A stretch of DNA of 64,000 nucleotides from Crotalaria pallida (Eukaryota; Streptophyta; Magnoliopsida; Fabales; Fabaceae). The stretch covers positions 80,875,501 to 80,939,500 of the forward strand of contig CM075655.1 of the NCBI GenBank assembly GCA_037953625.1, in the 5' to 3' direction. Within the stretch, counting starts at the first letter, position 1. Every line of letters starts with the position of its first letter. The translations under genes and the position numbers were made by a program. The notes beneath the pieces are model-generated. The model was not told where the DNA came from and searched no databases. It saw only the letters and a program-made list of their open reading frames with translations. Shown one piece after another: positions 49,833 to 60,174 of the stretch.

Positions 49833-52037
49833 TGATAGGAAGCAAAGAGCTTCTATCAAGAATAACACTAAGAATAAAGAACAATAAATTGATAACTAAA
49901 AATTTTCTTTCATTTTTCATTGATTGTATATGGGGAACAATACAATACTTATATAGTAATAATAAGACACTAGATTAAATATTAGCCTTACAAGTGACAA
50001 CATCATAATACTTAGAGAATATTCTAGAAAACATATAATAATAATACTTATATAATTAATTAAATTAAATACTACTATCGTATTCCCTTTTTCATTATGG
50101 GCTTAAATAACTTACATGCTCTTTGATCCAACTTCCTATCATTGTCAACCCCTTAAAGACCAAACTTGTCCTCAAGGTTGAATAAGTGCTCAAGAGACCC
50201 AATAACGTGATCAATTATGTTTATAGGTCTATCACTAATTTCCTCTTCAATGATAATCTAATTCTCAAGGTTGAATTCTTTAATTGGCTTAGGGAAAATA
50301 TTGTTGGGCTTGCTCATAATGTGATCAACTTCAGCTTTATTTTCTTGGATTAGCCCAATAGTTTTAAACTGCACATTGTAGGTGCCAAGGGGACCAAATG
50401 TAGACAACAAATCACATTGAGCTTGGAGAAATATGGCTTGTGTTGATTCTTCCCCAATAAATGAAATTTCCTATATCAAATCCCTATTTGCACCTCTATA
50501 AGCCATGAAAGGCTCTCCTCTGGTTGCATGAAATTGATGTGCAATAGTAAAATTTTTTTTATGCATTTTAGGTGCATGGGACACATGTGAAATGTGAATG
50601 GGTGAAATTTGATGGCACAGGTTCTAAATGAGTTGTCCCCAACTCACAGGTTGGTACGTTGCTAGCTTCATCAACATGGGCATGGATGGAATGTGCGAGT
50701 ATGAAATCAGACACGTGGGACAAAGAGCTTGACACGTTAGGCGAACGCGCGTGAAGTATTGTTGGCTCCCTAAAAATTGTACATGTTTTCTCCTTTGTTG
50801 AAAAAACAGTGGGGAGGGCATCTAGCAAAAATGCAGATCTAAAATATATTGTTCCCTCCCTTTGATCATTGTCTTCCATCTTCTTTTTCTCTTTCTTGAT
50901 CTAAGGAGGTAATGAATGGACATTGGAGAGAGTCTCTCCCGTTTCTATTCTCTGAGGCATCTTCCGGTGGTGGAGGTGGCAGAGATCGTGTTTCCCATGG
51001 TGTCTCACGGTGGTTCTCGAAATTCTCCCCCTATTTCTCATTATTCAGATCTGGTGTCTCATAGTCAAGATTTTCCATAATTTTCTCGATTTTTGTTTCA
51101 ACTACACTATTTTCATTCAACTTAAGTAGCAACTCTTTAATCTCAACAATCAGATCTCTGGCCGGAGTTAAATCGGTGGCCAGAGGATGGTCGACATGCG
51201 ATAACTGCACAAGGTTAGGTTTAGGGTCGTGCGTTGATGGTGGGGTGCATGTATACTCTTTGGTGACCTGATTGTAGTAAGTTCCTTCCATGTGGAAATG
51301 GAAACTTCAGCCAAGGTGAGGGTGAGGGTGGGCAAGGATGTGATATTTGGTGATAAGAGGGTGGTTGTTGATAGGTGTGTGAGGGTGTTGGATAGGATGA
51401 GGAAAGAGTATGATAGGGTTGTGACGTTGAGTAATATGACTGGGGTGGTGGAGAATTTACAGATCTAGAATAATAGGAAGGAAAGGGTGGGTCATTTGGC
51501 TTTGGTGGTGATTGTTGTGATGAAGGATATGGTGTATAATAGTTATGTGAGGGTAAAGAAGATTGTGAAGGTGGTTTTGGTGATTATTGTTGTGGTGTTG
51601 GCCATTGCGGGCAAGAATAAATATGGGTATGTGGTGATTGTTGTGGTGGCTGAGGTTGGAAGTGGTGGCTACGTTGTGCAAGAGGTGGATAATAGTAACA
51701 TTGATCCATGAGAGGCAAAGCTCTGGATGAAAGCACCAATTGATAGGAAGTAAAAAGCTGCTATCAAGAACAATACTAAGAATAAAGAATAATAAATTGA
51801 TAACTGAAAATATTCTTTCATTTTTCATTGATTGTAGATGGGGAACAATACAATACTTATATAGTAATAATAAGACCCTAAAGTAAATATTAGTCATACA
51901 AGTGGCAACATCATAATACTTAAAGAACATATAATAATAATACTTATACAATTAATTAAATTAAATAATACTATCATATTTCCTTTTTCATTATGGGCTT
52001 AACTAACTTACATACTTTTTGATCCAACTTCCTATCA
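49833..52037 (-). mobile_element. Small non-autonomous Ty3/gypsy-like element with short LTRs
   Basis: 2205 bp, target duplication GTGGG (49828-49832 and 52038-52042). LTRs of 309 bp (49833-50141) and 297 bp (51741-52037) have inverted ends TGATAGGAAG and CTTCCTATCA. On the minus strand the internal region opens with TTGGTGCTTTCATCC (primer-site position). It ends with a pol tail of NLEDK type and a purine-containing run next to the 3' LTR, the ending seen in plant Ty3/gypsy elements. Only about 1.6 kb is internal, with no RT or integrase. A Pro/Gln/Tyr/Ser-rich frame near 51430-51711 and an 86-aa frame at 51031-51291 may be gag remnants. Confidence 0.85.
51031..51711 (-). pseudogene. Gag-like N-terminal remnant in the small Ty3 element
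   Basis: On the minus strand an ATG near 51709 opens MDQCYYYPP and a PQ-rich stretch that hits a stop after about 41 codons. Proline-, Ser- and Tyr-rich sequence continues in a shifted frame. An 86-aa frame (51291-51031) with a likely helical LIVEIKELLLKLNEN segment follows. Nothing here is identifiable with certainty; gag is inferred from position. Confidence 0.4.
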
Positions 52038-52042
52038 GTGGG

Positions 52043-53163
52043 GTTTCTCATATACGTTAAAAATGTCTTTATATTATATCATCATGATAATAATGAACTT
52101 ATCATGTACAAAGGTATAAAAATAAATGAGTTTACGTACAAAAGAAACAAAAATAATATTATTTTCCATGGTATTCCCTCCATCGAACCTAATACAATAT
52201 CAGTCATATATTTTTTTTAATCCTCTCTCCTTTCCTCCATTAAAATTTCCCCTCTCCTCTCCATGTTTGAACCAAGCATACTCTTAGTGTATCAAGATTC
52301 ATAAGCAGGTCAACATAAAATAAATAAACTTATCTACTTCCATGTAACACTCACTTTGAAATTATCTGATCAACTACTTAAGATTATTCATATCAATGAA
52401 GATGTCATGACATTTCTAAGGTTGGTCAAACTTTTTTTAGCATGGTTTTTTTAATTAATACTTTAAGAGTATTGGTTAAAGAATTCATTAAAAAATGTAC
52501 TGAAAATTTAAGTCAATATTTTAAATTCAATATTTTTTTAAAATAAAATTCAATCTCGATACTTCGTATTGTGAAAGTCATCATAATATAAATTTCTTTC
52601 AGAATTTAAGTAGTTTGAATTTTCAACGAGAGTTTAGTTTTAGGCAATTTCTAATACACATACAAAACTTGCAAGATTTTGATACCTTATACATGTGACC
52701 CAATAAAATATTTACACCTCTTTTGATTTGTCATATCATTATATTATTTTATTTTAGGTTAAAAAAATAGATTTACAATTTAACTCTCTTCTCTGGCTGT
52801 AACACCCTCTCATTTCCCTCATCCTTGTATTCAAATTCAAAATTTTGCATAGTCACACTCTCAATTAACCCCTCCCATTTGTCTCATCCCACCAAAGTCA
52901 AACCCCCTCCCTTCCCCCTTTGTTAATGTGTTATTTTAAGACACTACAAATAATTGGCAGATAAGGGTGAAAAAGCAATATCGCATTTTTCTAATTAGTA
53001 ACTTCAGTAAAGATCAAAGATCTGGGAGGGAGATTAAGGATTTGGGATTTTTCCTTTTATTTTGCGCTGAATCTTTCTTTTTTTTACAGAGTTGTAATCA
53101 AGAGGATCATCTTTTACTATTTTTTTCTTTCAATCATGGAATCAATTAAGGCTACTGCATATT
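52043..53163. other. Intergenic, no gene
   Basis: AT-rich, with only short frames. No repeat structure was recognised. Confidence 0.5.
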
Positions 53164-53387
53164 TTATTTTTTGGGGATTAGTCCCCAAACCCCATTTTTC
53201 TCCACCAAACCCCATTTTAATTGGGAAAAGTCAGAAATGTCCCTCTTTTCCCAAACCCCATTCACTACCAACAACCCCACTACCCACCACCACCATCACC
53301 TTCACACACAGCCCCCACTGCAACTCCCCCCCTTGCGCCTCCGTTCCCGGCTCTTCCCCCGCCCCTTCTCCGCCTCCACCAACGCCC

Positions 53388-54964
53388 TGTTGGAAACCAA
53401 CAAGCGGGCTAAGCAAATACTAGAGGGGGGGGTGAATAGTATTTTGAAGCACTAATACCAAATATTTGGATTGATAATTGAAGAATGGAGCTAAGACTGA
53501 ATTTTCTGGAATCAGACACAAAAGACTCGAGTCTTTTGTGAAATACTCGAGTTTTTCAGTGATGAACAACTCGAGTCTTTTCTGAAATACTCGAGTTTTT
53601 CCTATCAGATAGCAGAAAAACCAGAAACGAAAATTCAGCAATTTAACTCAAATCAATTCAATAATAAACAGGAACTTATCCAACAGAATAGCAAGCAATC
53701 TAAATAACTTTTAAACACAAAGATTCCTTGAACTTGATACCTAATTGTATAAATCCTAATTGATTGAAATGACTTAAGTCTATTGAGCTAGAAAGTAGAT
53801 TAAAAGCAATAAACCAACACTCAAGCAATTTTATCCTGGTTCACTCCAACAATGAGCTACATCCAGTCCTCCTAATCACTTAGGAGTTTCTAGTAATAAT
53901 CAAATTGTTAGAAATTACAAAGGATTGCTTGAGAATGGCCTCACTCAACCTAACCCTTTCAAGAGTGTACCAAACTCTTGATTTCTACCCCAATTTGATT
54001 CCGGTGATTGAAGAACTCTTCACAAAGCTTCCTTGAACTCCCTTCAAGAAACTCCACCGGGCTAGGAACCTCCTAGTCTTGTGCTTGAGAACCTCTCAAG
54101 ACTTCCAACACCCTAAGCCACTTAGGGTTTGCTTGGGAACAATCCAAGACTTTGAATAATCAAGCTTTTTGTATGTGTATTACTAATCTCACAATGGATT
54201 AGCACAAATAAGCACAGCTCAATGTAAGAATTGAGGCCTAAAACTCAACTTGGAATAAAATGACAATATGAGTGAGAAGTTGAGCTTTTTGGGAATTAAC
54301 ACTTGAGAAGAGGAAATTAAGAAAGCTTGAATCAATATGATCTTGTTGTCTTGTTTGTTCTTGCACAAATTCAAAGAGAAATTTTACAATCAGGTTTTGA
54401 ATTGCTCTCTTGGGTTGGATGAGACTCAAATGCCCTCAATTGGGTTTTTGAGTCTCTCCAACGTTCATTTTTGCTGACTGGACAAAAATACTCGAGTCTT
54501 TTGGTAAATACTCGAGTCTTTTTGGTCGGTCACGAGTGAATTGGTGCACGAACCAGACTAACGGTCATATTTGCTGACCTGGCACAAATACTCGAGTTTT
54601 TCTATAAATACTCGAGTATATACTCGAGTCTTTATCAAAATACTCGAGTATTTTGATCAGATATAGGAAAAATTATTTTTCAATTTTATTTTTCCTCTCA
54701 AGTATTAATTTTTGGTCAATCTCAACTTAATAAACATATAAAAATTTATTCCTAGAAGAGACTAACTATTTCTACCCACTCTCAACCACTCTCAACATAA
54801 ATTAGAAATTTACAATTAATATTTGATTGAGAATGATTGGGCACTTGTCTTCTTTTCTTGACTTCTTGTTGATGTTGATGTTGCAATATCTTCAAGGCAT
54901 GATTTGTTAATTATTTTGTCATCATCAAAACATAATCCACCTAATTAGGAGCATTGAATTCACA
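53388..54964 (-). mobile_element. Solo LTR, Ty1/copia SIRE/Maximus-like
   Basis: 1577 bp, target duplication CGCCC (53383-53387 and 54965-54969), ends TGTTGGAAACC and GAATTCACA. The minus strand starts near a TTTTGATGATGACAAAA phrase and ends with TATTCACCCCCCCCTCTAG, both habitual in SIRE/Maximus-type copia LTRs, which sets family and strand. It carries two clusters of ACTCGAGT palindromes (53525-53600 and 54488-54655). Confidence 0.8.
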
Positions 54965-55298
54965 CGCCCCTGCCTCCCCTTGCGCCTCCGTTCCCGACTC
55001 TGCCCCCACCCCCGCCTCCGTCTCTGCCCCTGCCTCCGCCGCCGCTGCCATTGCCGGAAAGAAGTTCGGCTTCGCAAAACTCCAAGGCGTGGACTTCAAG
55101 TACTACAGGTAGAAATACTCCATCCTCTTGGGCCGCAACTCAAGCACGTCGAAAGTCGACGTTGACCACGCAGACCTCGGTGGTGGCACGGCCGTCTCCT
55201 GCTACCACGAGCGCATCTTCTACGACTTCCCGCGTCGCCGCTTCTCCCTCGAGGTCCTCGGCAGGAACGACTGATACTTGGAGGGCGTCCTCCACCTC

Positions 55299-57931
55299 TG
55301 TAACATCCTGAAAATTAATATTAAAAATAATAACTTTAGATGTATATATATATAGTATATAATGATTTATTTAGGAATAGGATTAAGTCGTAAAGGTTGT
55401 ACAAGGGTCGTAGGGTGATAGGAAGCATAGGCCGACCTAGTATGTAAGTATTGGACCTCGAACCGATCCCGGCCGAGCTAAATGGGGTCAAACGCGGAAC
55501 CTGTTGTCAAGCTCGGATTAGCCGACCTCAGCGCACCTCACATTATTATCCGAGAAGGAAGATCGGACTACTGTTGTTCCTCTGTACCGAGCCGACGTAT
55601 CCTAGCTCCTCCGTGACAGCTCATGTTGAGCTGTTGGCCCATTGGGTTTCGCACCATTCGTACTATGTACTATCATTCACTTTATGTCACTATCATTGCT
55701 TTATGTCCTTTTCAAGTCACTAGTCATGGCTTCCTTTAGAAGCCAATGAATCCTGTCCACATATTCTAGCTTCTCAAAGAAGCCTCCAATGAGAACCACA
55801 CAAATGTTTCCCCTAAATGAATAAAAGAAAAATCCAAATACACAACACACAACACTATACTTCTCATTCTTTTTCTCTTTCGTCTCTCTCTCATTTTCTC
55901 TGAAATCCAGCACCAACAACTCCCATACTCTCTCTTCTCATTCACGGAGATCCCTCTTCTCATTCACGAACATCCCTCTCTTCCACCAAGTTTCACCGGT
56001 TGGAAACCCTTCTTCTCTTCGTTCTATTTTCGTCTCGGACGCCTCTAGGCCGTGGTGGTGTGGTGGTGGCAGCAAAGAGGAAAGGATTCAAGGGTGTGAA
56101 GCTCACAAGGTCAAGCATCTAGGCAAACCATTCTCAAACTCTCAACTTTTATCTCACACGGTTTGAGGTAAGGAGTGAGTGTTACCTCTACTTGAGTTTG
56201 GGTTTCTAGGGTGTTCATAAAGGGTACTAAGAGTGGGTGTTAGATTAGGGAATGAACATAGGATAATATTAGAGAGGAAAGGTAAAAAGGGTAATGGGAA
56301 TCAATGAATGAATTAGAAACATGAGTTTTAAGGGAAGAAGAAACATTATTTTCTGTGATATGTTTTATTTACATGATGGTTTGGTTAAATGCTCTATTCA
56401 TATTGTTGTTGTGGTATAAGTGTTTATGAGCTTTGATATTCATTGTTTATGTATGTGGCCGAGCTGAGAGAGGTTGAGAATGGGTGTGAGAAAATGATAA
56501 ATATGGAAAGTAGGAGAGATAGAGTAATAAGTCAGATAATGGGAAAGGTTAATGGAAAAAGGGAATGATTAAAGGGGTGAGCCGAGAGAGGCCGAGCTAA
56601 AGAGATGGATAACGGGGTGAGCCGAGAGAGGCCGAGCTAAAAGAAATGGTTAAAAAGGTAAGAGGAATTAAGGAGAAATGGTTGTGTGATCGGGTCATAG
56701 CAGACGCGTACTGGGTGCGTGCATTGATCGCATCAGACGCATACTGGGTATGCGCAGCTGTAAGACGGGTACTGGGTACTCGCAGTTATGATTCACACGA
56801 GATTCCGAGCACGGAATCGGTGGGATGTGTTCCTGGTCATAGCAGACGCGTACCGGGTGCGTGCATTGATCGCGTAAGACGCCGAGATGCGCCGCTGTAA
56901 GACGAGTACTGGGTGCTCGCAGTTATGGACACTCCTTACCCATAGAATGATCGGCGGTAGTGCTCTTGGTCATAGAAGACACGCACTGGGTGCGTGCATT
57001 GATCGCGTCAGACGCATACTGGGTATGTGCAGCTGTAAGACGGGTACTGGGTGCTCGCAGTTATGGACACTCCGAAATCCGACCTTAAATGGTGTAAGAC
57101 ATGCACTGGGTGTATGCATCCGAGAAGAGTAAAAGATTGTAATCTATGTAAAAGTGGAATAATGAGTAATGAATTCGAGATAGAGATGGTTTACCGAGGT
57201 AAGAGAGTAGTGGCCGAGAAACCGAGTGTAAGAATTAAGGAAAGGGTATAAGGGGAATTAATCGGATGAACCGAGGTATAGCTGATGTGAGCCAAGCTAA
57301 ATGGGATTGTATGATGTGAACCGAGCTAAATGAGATTGTATGCATGTGAGCCGAGCTAAACGAGATTGCATGATGTGAACCGAGCTAAGTGATGATGTAT
57401 GCATGTGATATATGGTTTGATTACCTGTTATTTATATGCTATTTGACTACTTGTGTTTGGCTTGGTAGTTCGGTATGTCATGTTAGAAACTGCTTATTTA
57501 AGTTCTGTGTAATGCTCACCTCCTTAACATTTTTCAGGTACTGAGCCCGAGCAGACGCAGCCCCTGGCCGAGCAGGTTCACTCTCCCTCACAGGGAGAGT
57601 AAGTTATTTAGAGTCGGAGAATTAGTTGGGTCTCGGCCAGTTGGGCCGAGCTAAAACACTCTTTTGTATTTTTGGCTTCGGATTGCCTAGATGGGCCTCG
57701 GCCAGTTGGCCGAGCTAAACTTTTACTGAACTTGTAATTTGAGTATGAACTCGGTGTAACTATGTTGTTTCACTTTCACTTGCTGATGTATTAAGTCTCC
57801 CGCTCTATAACTCTGATGTTTTTGTATTAATGGAAGGAAGTATTATTTTGGCAATTATCATATTCGTTTTAAAAGAAATTTGTAAAGCCTAATTTTCGGG
57901 TTTAAGGGTAATTATTATATAGGGTGTTACA
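55299..57931. mobile_element. Solo LTR of a Ty3/gypsy-type element, 2633 bp
   Basis: Ends TGTAACATCC and GGGTGTTACA, 5-bp duplication ACCTC (55294-55298 and 57932-57936). The FHA frame continues exactly across it once one ACCTC is removed, which proves the boundaries. It is long like the Tekay-type LTRs elsewhere in the window but different in sequence. It contains a CTGGG mini-hairpin array (56700-57115) and many CCGAGCTAAA words at 56580-57380 and 57640-57715. Confidence 0.88.
56700..57115 (+). repeat. Minisatellite of CTGGG-centred mini-hairpins
   Basis: About ten units of the form stem-CTGGG-stem: GCATA-CTGGG-TATGC at 56739-56753, GGGTA-CTGGG-TACTC at 56767-56781, ACGCA-CTGGG-TGCGT at 56981-56995, CATA-CTGGG-TATG at 57015-57027, CATGCA-CTGGG-TGTATG near 57101. 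They are separated by repeated linkers such as GCATTGATCGC and GCAGTTATG. Stems change while pairing is kept, with some G-T pairs. Confidence 0.88.
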
Positions 57932-58307
57932 ACCTCCCTGGATATCCCCCAGTGAAGCTCGACTCCCAGGACCATCTCCGAATCGGCCAGAAGGAGTTCT
58001 ACTTCCTTTTGCCCTCGAGAGGCATTACTAGGCGCCCGAGGCCGTTCCACGCTCCTCCACCAATGGCTCCGCCGCTGGCAGGAGCAACTGATGTGGCAAT
58101 ATATGATGATGATGTCAAGCCACCAGGAGCAGCGGTGGTCAAAGGAGGGAGCGGCAGCTGGAGGAGGAGCAGAAGAAGAAGAAGAAGAGGAGGTAGGTTG
58201 AGTGAATGGGGTTTGGGGTTTGTATAAAGGGATATTATTGGTATTATGAAAAAAAGTGGGGTTTGGGGGATAAAAGGGGGGTTTGTAGACTAATTCCCTT
58301 ATTTTTT

Positions 58308-59936
58308 TTGCCATCTATCAACACAAAGAGACTGCAGCAGTGGCAGATGAGAGACTCTGTTGATGCTGCTGCATATAAAACTTAAAAAAAAAATTATATT
58401 AAACAAAATTAAAATGTTTGATTAACAAGGACTATTATGCAATAAAAAAAATGTTTACTATTTAAATATGAAAAAATGATATGGCATTGATATAGCATTT
58501 GTCATTTTTTTTATTGGTCCACATAAATATGATATCAAAACCATGCAACTTTTCAAGGTGCCAAAACAATGCCCTTAGTTTTAAAGAATTTTTTTTTTCA
58601 ATTTCAAAGATGAAATTCTTTTCAAGAGAGGAAGAGTTGTAACATTATGCATTTTAGCCAAATATTAATAATTAAATTAAGGATTTGATACAACGAATTA
58701 GTGATCTAATCGCAGTATTAAAAATTCGATTGCATCGTTACTTTCAAAATGTGTTTTCTAATCAAAATAAATATAATTTTATAGGATTTATAAAAAAGAA
58801 AAATGCGCTTATATTCGATTTCGACTTTTACAATAACAGAAAGCCCAACTATCAAATTTTCCCGACATGAAAAATGGTTATTTAGGAAAATACTTTTAAA
58901 ATAATATTCCCGACATTTCTTCAAATTTTCATAGCATTCTGAGACTAGTTTATTTTTAGCTCTCGAATTGATTTAAAACCAGTACTATTGATGCAAACTG
59001 TTTTAAATGATTTATCTTTTTAAAATTTCAAAAGATCTAGCAGACCACATCTTTCGCAAACTTTAAGAAAAACCATTCATATTTTATTTTTGAACTTTTT
59101 AACTCAAAAAGCACACCAAGTTTCGATTTTCCATAACGATTCCCGTGTTAGTTTGAATGTGCGTAACTTTTCCATTTTTCATCTTATACGACCATTTTTA
59201 AAACTGTTCGAAGTCCCAATTAATCGCAGAACATCGAAAACGTGTTGTCCCTCTTACCAACGAACTATCCTCGCCACGTTATGAGTATGCATAAAAACCC
59301 TCATTTTTCCATTATTTCTTTCTTTCTTCCTTCTTGTTTTGATTGCTTTCCTCTAAAATCTAGTAGCGGCAGCAGCAATGGCTGCCTAGCTTGATCAGAT
59401 TTGTGCACCCTCATTGGCAGCTACAACCACAATTTCAATCCAAAATTATTAAGTACTCCCCTAGGACACCTTCTAGAAGAAATCTTTGGTCGTATTTTAT
59501 ATTTCTTATGCATCATTAATTATTTTTTCTCTTTTTTAGCCTTATTAAATCTTTTGACTAACTATGCTTTTTTGTTATTATTTTTTCTTTTTTTTACCCT
59601 TATTAAATCTTTTGACTAACTACGTTTTTTTTTTGTTATTCATCAATGAATGTGAACTTTTCAAGTAAAATGGAAGGATAAAATTGCAATATTACAATAT
59701 ATTCCCATAAAGTTCATAAAACTAACCATTTTCCTTGATCCGGGAAATACAGTTGAATATGCCCTATAGGCTATATATAATACCGGAGGGAGTATAACCA
59801 TCACCATTCGATCCTAAAATCCCTCGTTCAATTCCTTTTATATGTCTGATATCAGTGCATTTCATCAGAGAGCCATGGCTTGATGATTTCTTTTCCTTGC
59901 ATAATAAAAAAATAGAGGACAAAGGGACTGAGAATC
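58308..59936. other. Gene-free AT-rich stretch
   Basis: No gene recognised. 59040-59300 is a block of more complex sequence (for example AACATCGAAAACGTGTTG and GAGTATGCATAAAAACC) resembling decayed LTR sequence, but without a partner in the window. Confidence 0.4.
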
Positions 59937-59958
59937 AAAATTTCCTTGATTTCTTTTT

Positions 59959-60152
59959 TTTTTTTTTTGGTGTACACCAAGGGTATCCCCCAGCCGACAG
60001 CCGAAGACTAATTCCCTTCGAGGCGTAGAGATCACCGAAGTGGGTTTTGCCTCTACCAACAAAGCCTTTTTCATGCCCACGGCAGGGATCGAACCCCTGA
60101 CATCATGCTTAAGGAACCCAGCTATCTACCAACTGTGCTGGGCTTTGTTGGT
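59959..60152 (-). mobile_element. Full-length tRNA-derived SINE with 22-bp target duplication
   Basis: The minus strand starts CAACAAAGCCCAGCACAGTTGG (box A type), has GGGGTTCGATCCC (box B) and a body with GATCTCTACGCC, and ends in a run of A. The direct repeats AAAATTTCCTTGATTTC plus T's lie at 59937-59958 and 60153-60174, about 22 bp. The small frames here are not genes. A diverged 5'-truncated relative is at 18556-18700. Confidence 0.9.
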
Positions 60153-60174
60153 AAAATTTCCTTGATTTCTTTTT

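Larger units (their letters stand above)
53320..58190 (+). pseudogene. FHA2: Captured FHA2-like (forkhead-associated domain) gene fragment
   Basis: Three pieces, 53320-53387, 54970-55298 and 57937-58190, join when the two solo LTRs are removed. The middle piece encodes a Pro/Ala-rich lead, then FGFAKLQGVDFKYY, YSILLGRNS, VDVDHADLGGG, ERIFYDFPRRRFSLEVLG; after the second insertion the frame resumes with PVKLDSQDHLRIG and KEFYFLLP. This is the FHA domain and core of plant FHA2, a nuclear phosphothreonine-binding protein. It is broken by TAG just after FKYYR and by TGA after GRND, and the expected SRHHARI is SCYHERI, so the conserved Ser/His phosphopeptide contacts are damaged. No intron is seen in the fragment. 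A dead capture, not a host gene. Confidence 0.88.
53173..58298. mobile_element. Pack-MULE carrying an FHA2-like gene fragment, interrupted by two solo LTRs
   Basis: Terminal inverted repeats GGGGATTAGTCCCCAAACCCC (53173) and its complement ending CTAATTCCC (58298) extend about 100 bp with matching CAAACCCCATT blocks. The 9-bp duplication TTATTTTTT flanks both ends (53164-53172, 58299-58307); it is low-complexity, so weaker than it looks. Without the two solo LTRs and their target copies about 906 bp remain, most of it GC-rich sequence derived from a gene. No transposase. Terminal sequences resemble those of the element at 42127-49069. Confidence 0.78.

Noticed and set aside
51457..51951. 164-aa His/Asn-rich open frame on the minus strand
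   Set aside because: It runs through the LTR of the small Ty3 element, and its His/Asn runs are the frame-shifted reading of a Pro/Gln-rich stretch.
56646..57132. Open frames with repeated Tyr-Trp-Val and Gly-Thr units
   Set aside because: They are translations of the CTGGG minisatellite in a solo LTR, with no ends or context of a gene.
57889..58314. 141-aa frame on the minus strand
   Set aside because: Antisense shadow of the captured FHA2 fragment and the MULE terminal repeat.
59959..60152. tRNA gene on the minus strand
   Set aside because: The tRNA-like head runs into a SINE body with A tail and flanking 22-bp direct repeats.
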